Of a DNA stretch of 64,000 nt, positions 17,279 through 24,421 are shown piece by piece (the first letter of the stretch is position 1; each line of letters starts with the position of its first letter). Source of the DNA: DASSFG01 sp035547915 (GTDB taxonomy: Bacteria > Planctomycetota > Planctomycetia > Pirellulales > JAICIG01); NCBI GenBank assembly GCA_035547915.1, contig DASZTS010000138.1, forward strand, positions 193,462 through 257,461, written 5' to 3'. The position numbers and the translations under genes were made by a program. The notes under the pieces are model-generated. The model was not told where the DNA came from and searched no databases. It saw nothing but the letters and a program-made list of their open reading frames with translations.

Positions 17279-19216
17279 CTACGGCCGTACAGGCGTCAGC
17301 TTCAATTCGCGCAGGTCCATGACGGCGGGGCCGGGCTTCGACGTTGCCCGCACTTCCAGCGGATACCGTCCGGGTTTATCGAACGAGAGTCGGCCCAGGT
17401 TCTCCGGAACGAAGCTCTGAAAACCACCAGTCTCGGGCACCGTGAAATCGAGTTTTTGATCGGCGACTTGGAAAACGACGGTGCTGCCACCGCTGCCGTT
17501 GCCACAGCCAATGAGCGCCTCGACGTCAAAATCGCCCGGCTCGCGCACGTCGAATTCCCAGTCGGCCCAATCGTCGACACGCACCCAATAACCCAGCGTG
17601 GCCTTGTGCGGCAGGGGTTCGTAACGCAGCATCACGCCGTGCACGTCGGCCGTCCTGGCAGGGAGCACGATGACTCCCGCCTTGTCTGGCGCATTGGGTT
17701 GGTAATCGGGGTTCGGTTGTGGCATCTGGGCGTCGACTTCTGTTCGCCAACTGGCCAACTTGGCCGCCAGGCGCTCGACCTGCTCCGGACGCTCTTCGGC
17801 AAGGTTTTTGGATTCGCTCACATCGCTCGCGAGATTGAACAACTCGCGGCGCCCCGTGTCGTAAAACTCGATCAGCTTCCAGTCGCCGTCGCGAATCGCG
17901 CCGCCGGGACGACTCCCCTGATTCGCATAATGCGGGTAATGCCAATACAACTCGCGTGGCTCGAGCGGTTTTCGGTCGAGCAGCAACGGCGACAGATCCG
18001 CGCCGTCGACCGGCCCGGCGAAGTTTTTGCCGCATAGGGCCAACGCGGTGACCGGCACATCGGCGCTCCAAACGGGCGTCTCATCGACACCCGGCTCGAT
18101 GTGCCCAGGCCAAGAAAAGATCAGCGGCACGCGCAGGCCGCCTTCGTACAACCAGCCTTTTCCCTCGCGAAGGGGTGAGTTGTTGGTGGCCGGCGTATTG
18201 GCGCCTTCGCGCGTCGCCAACCCGCCGTTATCGCTGGTAAAGACCACGATGGTCTGTTCGGTCAGGCCAAGATCGTCCAGCTTCTCCAAGATGCGACCGA
18301 CGCCTTGATCGACGCTTTCCAGCATCGCGGCGTAGATCGGGTTCTCTTGCCGCCCATGCGACGTGCCGTCCCACTCTGCGAAGCCGGCTTGTAATTCGGA
18401 TTTCGCAACCAAGGGTATGTGCACGGCATAATGCGGCAGATGCAGGAAGAAGGGCCGCGCCCGGTTCGCCTCGATGAACCGCAGCGCCTCGTTCGTCAGG
18501 CGGTCGGTAAGGTATTCGCCGTCGGGTGCATCGGCGAGGCCGGGCATCGTGCGGTCGGCGTTGCCAAACGGCGCGAAGTAGCTGACCGGCGAACCGCGGG
18601 AATCCCCCGCGATATTCAGGTCGAACCCCTGCTCGGTCGGATCGAATCCGGCGCCGCCCAGGTGCCATTTACCGATATGCCCGGTGGCATAGCCGGCCGT
18701 CGTGCCCTCGTCCGCCCGGGCCGCGACGTTCGCCCCGTGCAGAATCTCGGCGAGGGTGACTTCTTCCAGCGGAAGCACTTGACGAAAAGGTGGCCGCAAC
18801 AAGCGTTGCGACGGCATGTCGGGGCGGCCGGGCAACCAATCCGTGAGGTGGAGTCGCGCCGGATGCTTGCCGGTCATCAGCGCGGCCCGCGTCGGCGAAC
18901 AAACGGGACATGCCGCATACGCCTGCTTGAACTTTCGGCCGCCGGCCGCCAACTGGTCGAGTTGGGGCGTGCGATGAAACGTGCTGCCGTAGCATCCCAA
19001 GTCCGCCCAGCCGAGATCGTCGGCCACGATCATGATCACGTTCGGCCGTTTCGTCGATTCCGCGTATGTTGCGGCAGAATTCGCGAAAACCGCGGCCAGC
19101 ACCCAGCCAGCAATCGCGCTCAGCGCTGTAACTCTTTGTAGCAAACTTGCTCGATCGGAGGCGCGGAAAGACGCCCAAGGCGGTGCCAGGTTCATGATGT
19201 CACTCAAGTAGCGCAT
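17279..19216 (-). CDS. Secreted sulfatase (arylsulfatase A-like)
   Basis: A 645-residue protein with an N-terminal signal segment (LSAIAGWVLAAVFANSAATYA); the ATG at 19195 is an alternative start. The mature part opens with PNVIMIVADDLGWADLGCYG, the sulfatase metal-binding strand. The formylglycine site is present in CPVCSPTRAALMTGKHPAR, matching C-x-P-x-R with Cys in CSPTR. GHIGKWHLGG and IVVFTSDNGG supply further active-site residues. The C-terminal 150 residues look like a beta-rich accessory domain. It probably removes sulfate esters from algal or marine polysaccharides in the periplasm, after activation by a formylglycine-generating enzyme encoded elsewhere. It lies 47 bases downstream of the GH32 gene on the same strand. 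Confidence 0.93.
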   Translation of the reverse strand: MRYLSDIMNLAPPWASFRASDRASLLQRVTALSAIAGWVLAAVFANSAATYAESTKRPNVIMIVADDLGWADLGCYGSTFHRTPQLDQLAAGGRKFKQAYAACPVCSPTRAALMTGKHPARLHLTDWLPGRPDMPSQRLLRPPFRQVLPLEEVTLAEILHGANVAARADEGTTAGYATGHIGKWHLGGAGFDPTEQGFDLNIAGDSRGSPVSYFAPFGNADRTMPGLADAPDGEYLTDRLTNEALRFIEANRARPFFLHLPHYAVHIPLVAKSELQAGFAEWDGTSHGRQENPIYAAMLESVDQGVGRILEKLDDLGLTEQTIVVFTSDNGGLATREGANTPATNNSPLREGKGWLYEGGLRVPLIFSWPGHIEPGVDETPVWSADVPVTALALCGKNFAGPVDGADLSPLLLDRKPLEPRELYWHYPHYANQGSRPGGAIRDGDWKLIEFYDTGRRELFNLASDVSESKNLAEERPEQVERLAAKLASWRTEVDAQMPQPNPDYQPNAPDKAGVIVLPARTADVHGVMLRYEPLPHKATLGYWVRVDDWADWEFDVREPGDFDVEALIGCGNGSGGSTVVFQVADQKLDFTVPETGGFQSFVPENLGRLSFDKPGRYPLEVRATSKPGPAVMDLRELKLTPVRP

Positions 19217-19263
19217 ACGGTTGGCTAAAACGCTCGGCCGCCCGACCGGCAGTATACGACCCG

Positions 19264-21435
19264 CTATGGCCAGATCGAGCGAAGTTCGTAGACATCGAAC
19301 TGCAACAGCTTCCCTGGCGCGCCGACGGCCGTGACCGAGACATTGCGATTGTCGGCGGCCGGGATCACGGGTATGGGCACGTAGATCAGCCCGCCCGAGG
19401 CAAACACTTCGAAGGACGTGCGATCGACCACGACGCGCAGATCGAGCTTTCCTTCGTTTAGCGAAGCCGGTACGCGGTGGCCGTTGATGTCCAGTTCGTG
19501 CTTATCCGCGTGATAGCTGATCGGCACCCCGCGAACATCGAAGCGAATCTCACCATTCTCGCCCGGCTCGATGACCGATACGATGTCCAAGAGCTCCGCC
19601 TGAACTTTGTCCAGTTTTTGGGTGGCGTCCGTGGCCAGTGCTTGCTCGTCCAGCCGCCGGTGTTCGCCTCGCAGGCTTTCAAACTCTTTCACCGGCGACC
19701 ACGCCAGCCGCGGGCCGTCAGCCGTAGCCTTCAGACGCAGTTCCAGCGGCAGCGAGAGGCTCTGGTTGAACGACATCCCGGGCGAGGGCGCTTGCAACCA
19801 GCCGAATTGAATACGCCGGCCGTCCTGCGCCGGAATATCGCTGAACGTCTGAGCGGCGTAAAAGCCGCGGCCGCGGTGGCCGGCCAGCTTTGGCGTCTCG
19901 GGGGTGAATCGCTCGCCATCGAAACTTCCCACCTGGTACTCGCTGCTGGCCGCCGTCAGAACCCATCGCTTTCGCTGCTTGTCGCCATCGACGGGCAACT
20001 CGAACAGGTCGGGGCATTCAAAGAAGCCCTCGCTCCGGCTGGTTGTTTTCCAGGTCTTCAAATCGGTCGACGTGAGAAAGTCGATCGCGTGCTTGTTGTC
20101 GGGCAGGCCGACGTAGAGCACCATCACCCAGTGGCGGCTCGGCTCATGCCAGATCACCTTCGGGTCGCGATTGCCGGGCGAGATTTGCTGAACGATCGGG
20201 TTCTGGTCGTATTTGATGAAGGTTTGACCGCCGTCGTTGCTGTACGCCAGGCATTGCACGGTCGGATCGCCGGCCGCCGTGTAGAAAAGCGCCAACGGAG
20301 GCTTTGCGTCGCGCCCCAGGCCGCTCGTGTTTCGCCAGTCGACGACCGCGCTGCCGGAGAACATCGTTCCCATCGCGTCGGGATACAGCGCCTCACCCAC
20401 CTCTTCCCAGTGCAGCAGGTCGCGGCTCACAGCGTGACCCCAGTGCATGTTTCCCCAATTGGTGCCGTAGGGGTTGTGCTGGAAGAAGGCATGATAGCGG
20501 CCCTGGTAAAAGACCAGCCCGTTCGGATCATTCATCCAACCCCGCCGCGGTGAGAAGTGCAATTGCGGCCGCAGCGCTTCGTGATAGGTCGTATTCGGGT
20601 CCACCGCGTCGTTGCTCTGCCGCAGGTTGGCAAAGGCTTGCGAATCGGCCGGCAGCTTGTCGACCTCGATCGCGAGCGACTGGTTCTGCCAGCGGCCGAC
20701 GTCGAGCGGCGCCCACCAATCGGCTGCGCCATCCGCCAATTCGATCTCGAATTGCCGCTCGGCCCGCTCGGCCACGCTCACCGTCACTCGGCGTTTGATG
20801 CCCCCGTTGCGCACGGGCAAGAGCAGGAAACGCTTCGCCGCCATCAACTCGTGCTTGGCGTTGTGGACCGTTTCGACCGGCCGCCGGTCGGTAAACACGA
20901 TCTGATCGACGTTGACGTGGCCCCATCCGCCCGTGGCCTCGTCGACGATTTCCAGGCGAGCCGTTTTGCCGACGAGATCGCTCACGTCCCACGCGGCGGG
21001 CTCGAGCTGCTCGCTCCCTCCCGCCTGCGTGTTGGATCCGGTGGTGGACCGCACGACCTTGCCGTCGATCAGCAGGTTCATGCACGTTTGGCGCGGGTGG
21101 CCCCCACCGCCGATCAGAAAGCCCAAGAACTTGCGTTCGATCTTGAACTCGGGTGATGCAAGCTTGCCCGTAGGACCGTCGCCGCCCCAAAAGCTGTTTA
21201 CGAGGCCATGGCCAAAAAAGCCGCTCACCGGCATCTGGCCGGGAAGTGTACCCTGAGCCGGCCCCTTGCCGAAGGCGGCACCGCTCGTCTGCCAATCGCC
21301 GTAATCGTCCCCCTCGAAGTCGGCAAAAATCACATCCTCGCTCGCCTCATCGGCACCCGCCGAATTCGCGGCCGTCGCCGGCAACATCAAACCTAGAACA
21401 GCAATCGCCGCCTGGCGGTAAAACGTCTTCTTCAT
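19264..21435 (-). CDS. Glycoside hydrolase family 32 (levanase/fructan hydrolase-like)
   Basis: A 723-residue secreted enzyme (MKKTFYRQAAIAVLGLMLPATA signal). Residues about 35-280 form an extra beta-rich N-terminal region of unknown function. The GH32 propeller then shows the nucleophile motif WMNDPNGLVF, the RDP motif in GNRDPKVIWH and the acid/base motif in FFECPDLFEL. The C-terminal beta-sandwich is recognisable by VVVDRTSFEVFASGG. GH32 enzymes cleave beta-fructosides (levan, inulin, sucrose). The exact substrate and linkage are not predictable here. The neighbouring sulfatase suggests a small polysaccharide-utilisation locus on the minus strand. Confidence 0.93.
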   Translation of the reverse strand: MKKTFYRQAAIAVLGLMLPATAANSAGADEASEDVIFADFEGDDYGDWQTSGAAFGKGPAQGTLPGQMPVSGFFGHGLVNSFWGGDGPTGKLASPEFKIERKFLGFLIGGGGHPRQTCMNLLIDGKVVRSTTGSNTQAGGSEQLEPAAWDVSDLVGKTARLEIVDEATGGWGHVNVDQIVFTDRRPVETVHNAKHELMAAKRFLLLPVRNGGIKRRVTVSVAERAERQFEIELADGAADWWAPLDVGRWQNQSLAIEVDKLPADSQAFANLRQSNDAVDPNTTYHEALRPQLHFSPRRGWMNDPNGLVFYQGRYHAFFQHNPYGTNWGNMHWGHAVSRDLLHWEEVGEALYPDAMGTMFSGSAVVDWRNTSGLGRDAKPPLALFYTAAGDPTVQCLAYSNDGGQTFIKYDQNPIVQQISPGNRDPKVIWHEPSRHWVMVLYVGLPDNKHAIDFLTSTDLKTWKTTSRSEGFFECPDLFELPVDGDKQRKRWVLTAASSEYQVGSFDGERFTPETPKLAGHRGRGFYAAQTFSDIPAQDGRRIQFGWLQAPSPGMSFNQSLSLPLELRLKATADGPRLAWSPVKEFESLRGEHRRLDEQALATDATQKLDKVQAELLDIVSVIEPGENGEIRFDVRGVPISYHADKHELDINGHRVPASLNEGKLDLRVVVDRTSFEVFASGGLIYVPIPVIPAADNRNVSVTAVGAPGKLLQFDVYELRSIWP

Positions 21436-21569
21436 GCGTATAACGTCGGGTGATGGTTTTCGTTTCTGCTTTTGATTTGGCTAGGAGCGGGCCGGAGCCC
21501 CCGCCGGCGGCCCATCTATCGTAATCAGTGGTGCCGCCGCACCAAACGCCCGGGTTTAACGGGGGATCT

Positions 21570-21644
21570 TTAGAGACTATCCGAGAACCGATGTTGCAAC
21601 AGTAATGGTTCGACTCACCAACAGGTTTTCGGATCGGCTCTTAA
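21570..21644 (+). repeat. 75-bp imperfect palindromic element, copy 1
   Basis: This stretch is almost identical to the reverse complement of 50110-50184, with only a few internal differences by eye. Its ends are imperfect inverted repeats (TAGAGACTATCCGAGAACC and GGTTTTCGGATCGGCTCTTA). The right end supplies the stop codon of the PhoD-like gene on the minus strand. It looks like a MITE- or REP-type element. Confidence 0.75.
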
Positions 21645-23212
21645 GCCTTTTGCAAGCCGGGCTTGCCCGATTCGACGACGAACGTCGCGGGCGTCGTCAG
21701 CGGTGCGCCGTATCGATCGACGTATTCCACTGTTCGGTAATCGGTCCGCCATTCGTTCGGCGACACGGTGCAAGCGACGTAGCCTCGCCGATCGTTGATG
21801 AATTTGACGAACGGGTTCTCCGACAACGCCGGCTTCAGGCTCCTCGGCATGTCGACGCCATTGCCACCCGACGAAATCGACGTGCCCACGAATTCGGCGG
21901 CGACGATCGGTCCGCCCAGGTCGTCGAAATCGGCCAGCAGATCGTTGGCCCAGTGGTTATGGATGTCGCCGGTCAGCACGACCGGATTGGCGATCTTGCG
22001 TTCGTACAGATGGCGAAGGACGCGACGACGATCGACCTCGTAGCCCGGCCACTGGTCCATGCTGTGGAGTTCCGTCTCGCCGAGGGCCAGGTCGACCCGC
22101 GCCATCATCACCTGCTGCGCCAAAACGTTCCATGTCGACCGTGAATGATCGAGGCCGTCGAACAACCAATCGCGCTGCGGTCCGCCCAGCAGGGTCGCAT
22201 TCGGATCGAGCATCGCATCGCAGGGCGGTTTGTTGCCGTCGCCGCACGGTTGATCGGTGCGGTACTGCCGCGTGTCGAGCACGAAGAACTCGGCGAGAGT
22301 TCCCCACGGCACCCGGCGATACAGGAGCATATCGGCGCCCTTCGGCAGTGCGGCGCGGCGTAGAGGCATGTGCTCGTAGTAGGCTTGATAGCCCGCCGCC
22401 CGACGGACCAAAAACTCTTCCGGCGTCACCCCTTTCTCTTCCGATATTGCGTTGGCATAGTTGTTGTCGACCTCGTGGTCGTCCCAAGTCACGATCCACG
22501 GTACGGCCGCGTGCATGGCCTGCAACGCCGGGTCGGATTTGTACTGCGCATGCCGATTGCGGTAGTCGACGAGCGAGCTCAGCTCGCCCCCGATGTGCCT
22601 GCGGACGTGCGACTGCTCGGCGGCATATTCATAGATGTAGTCGCCCAGATGGATCACCAGGTCGAGATCCTCGCGCAGCATGTGCTCGTAGGCCGTGTAC
22701 AAGCCGGCTTCGAAGTGTTGGCACGATGCGAACGCGAGACGCAGTCTTTCTGGGCGGGCATCGGCGGCAGGCGCCGTACGCGTGCGGCCCTTGGGGCTGG
22801 TTTCGCCCGCGGCGCGAAATTGATACCAGTACCAGCGATCGGGCGCGAGTCCATCGACCTCGACGTGGACCGAATGGCCCCATTCCGGCAGGGCGGCGGT
22901 CGTGCCCTTTCGCACGACGCGCGTCATGGCCTCATCGTCGGCAACCTGCCAATCCACCTTGACGGCTTCGTCGGGCATGCCGCCACCGTCGAACGGTCTC
23001 GGCGCCAACCGCGTCCAGAGAACAACGCCGTCGGACGTCGGATCGCCCGAAGCGACGCCCAGCGTGAACGGATATCCGAAGAGCCGAGCGTCGGCCCGCA
23101 CGATGCCCGACGGCCGCTGCGACCAGATCGCGGCAGCCGCCAACGAGCCAGTGCCGTACAAAAACGCACGGCGATCGATCCGCGAAGACCCAGAATTGCC
23201 GTCCATCGTCAT
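21641..23212 (-). CDS. PhoD-like alkaline phosphatase/phosphodiesterase
   Basis: The ATG at 23212 gives 523 residues and has AGGAG about 11 bases upstream; a GTG 12 bases earlier is too close to that site. The N-terminus has RRAFLYGTGSLAAAA, a Tat-type twin-arginine signal, consistent with export of a folded metalloenzyme. An N-terminal Fn3-like domain (PFTLGVASGDPTSDGVVLWTR) precedes the metallophosphatase domain with FASCQHFE, IHLGDYIYEY, VTWDDHEVDNN and LTGDIHNHWAN. PhoD enzymes use calcium and iron to release phosphate from mono- and diesters. The stop codon falls on the end of a repeat element, so the original 3' end may have been altered. Confidence 0.93.
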   Translation of the reverse strand: MTMDGNSGSSRIDRRAFLYGTGSLAAAAIWSQRPSGIVRADARLFGYPFTLGVASGDPTSDGVVLWTRLAPRPFDGGGMPDEAVKVDWQVADDEAMTRVVRKGTTAALPEWGHSVHVEVDGLAPDRWYWYQFRAAGETSPKGRTRTAPAADARPERLRLAFASCQHFEAGLYTAYEHMLREDLDLVIHLGDYIYEYAAEQSHVRRHIGGELSSLVDYRNRHAQYKSDPALQAMHAAVPWIVTWDDHEVDNNYANAISEEKGVTPEEFLVRRAAGYQAYYEHMPLRRAALPKGADMLLYRRVPWGTLAEFFVLDTRQYRTDQPCGDGNKPPCDAMLDPNATLLGGPQRDWLFDGLDHSRSTWNVLAQQVMMARVDLALGETELHSMDQWPGYEVDRRRVLRHLYERKIANPVVLTGDIHNHWANDLLADFDDLGGPIVAAEFVGTSISSGGNGVDMPRSLKPALSENPFVKFINDRRGYVACTVSPNEWRTDYRTVEYVDRYGAPLTTPATFVVESGKPGLQKA

Positions 23213-23566
23213 GTCGTTTGCCACTCCTAAGCGATCGTGCCAAGCTACCTACCGCGAACGGATGGTCTACAAACGCCCGCCCGCGAGGTTTTTGCCCAGG
23301 GCTATCGGCTTCTTTCAGCAACTCTGGCGAATCATCGCCGATCTGTGCCGCGACAGGCGGGTTCTGGCCAGGGTTTCGCGTATTATCCCCGACATTCGAC
23401 TGGCACTCTGCGGCATCGGCGGCCAGTTTTCGGCGGTAGGTGCCGCGGGCTCGTCATCCGCGACACCTGTGTGAATGTCGACGCTGAGAAGATCGTGGCA
23501 GCCGCGGGCCAACCTGCCCGGTTGCCCTCGGCTGCCCAGCGGCCAAATTCGATTTGCCAATTTGAG

Positions 23567-23640
23567 TAGCGGCGCAGGGATTCGAACCCCGGACACGCGG
23601 ATTATGATTCCGCTGCTCTAACCAACTGAGCTACGCCGCC
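23567..23640 (-). tRNA. tRNA-Met (CAU), probably elongator
   Basis: On the minus strand the sequence folds as a cloverleaf with acceptor GGCGGCG/CGCCGCT (the first pair is G-U), D-arm GCTCAGTTGGTTAGAGC, anticodon stem GCGGA/TCCGC around loop ATCATAA (anticodon CAT), and T-arm GGGGTTCGAATCCC. The CCA end is not encoded. The overall sequence resembles elongator tRNA-Met; tRNA-Ile2 with a modified C34 cannot be fully excluded. Confidence 0.92.
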
Positions 23641-23851
23641 AAGGCCCATAAACATGGGCTTTTGTTGACTTCTTCGGAGCGTGCCCAGGATGCCGAACAC
23701 CAGTTCCTGCACCTAACTGTTGGGCGCCGAGGGGCGGAATGGCGCGAAAAGGTCGACGTTTGCCATTCCGGCAAGACCGACCAAGACGTTGTTCCAACAC
23801 CTGGGGCGAACACCAAACGCCGGGCGATCACGGGCCACGAAAGAAGCGAAC
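23641..23851. other. Intergenic stretch with a weak terminator-like hairpin
   Basis: GCCCAT and ATGGGC at 23644-23659, followed by TTTTGTT, form a short hairpin that could act as a plus-strand terminator. It is also directly upstream of the tRNA on the minus strand. No gene is recognisable up to 23851. Confidence 0.3.
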
Positions 23852-23986
23852 ATGCCCAACGTAACCGACCAGAAAGCCGGCAGCAAGGGTAAGTCGAAGA
23901 AGCCTCGCGCAAGGCGTACGGTACGAGCCCATCTGCTGGGCAAGGCCGCCGCGACGGCTCCGGATGGCTGGGATGGAAGGCGATGA
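23852..23986 (+). CDS. Possible small basic protein
   Basis: A 44-residue frame beginning MPNVTDQKAGSKGKSKK, rich in Lys and Arg (RARRTVRAHLLG). Its stop overlaps the next start as ATGA, an arrangement often seen in translationally coupled genes. The ribosome site is weak (GAAAGAAG). I recognise no family. It could equally be chance or the remains of a longer gene. Confidence 0.3.
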   Translation: MPNVTDQKAGSKGKSKKPRARRTVRAHLLGKAAATAPDGWDGRR

Positions 23987-24195
23987 ACCCCAATCTGTTT
24001 CTCGGTGAACCACACACCTGCTGGACGGTAATGTACCAAGCGGCGCCGGTCGAGCCGAAGAAAGGTCCAGTTCGATTTCACGAGATAGCGCTGATCGTCT
24101 TGACGGATGGCACGGCCATCAAGCTTGTGATGACGAAGCCCATGGCGACGGACGAAGAGCCAGCCGCTCAGCGCCAAAACTCGGCTGCCACCTGA
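23983..24195 (+). CDS. Hypothetical small protein
   Basis: A 70-residue frame (MNPNLFLGEPHTCWTVMYQA, then FHEIALIVLTDGTAIKLVM) that starts inside the stop of the preceding small frame (ATGA). The central part alternates hydrophobic and polar residues like beta strands, and the composition looks protein-like. No family is recognised and no promoter is evident. About 226 bases without a clear gene follow before the FHA-ABC gene. Confidence 0.4.
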   Translation: MNPNLFLGEPHTCWTVMYQAAPVEPKKGPVRFHEIALIVLTDGTAIKLVMTKPMATDEEPAAQRQNSAAT

Positions 24196-24421
24196 CCGAC
24201 CGTGGAATCTGTTTATCGGGACCGGCGAACCAGCGCGAGGCGTCCCGTGCAGCGCATCGGCGAGAGGGCGCGGGACGATGTGTACCAAGTGCATCGCGAA
24301 CAGCAACGGCAAAGGTATCAGCGAAGGCGGTGGAAGTGGGGAACCGGAACGGTTGGCGACGGCGCGGTTCACCTCCAGAAAGCGGCCGCGGAAGAGACAA
24401 TCCCAGTAGAGGAGTTGCTGA

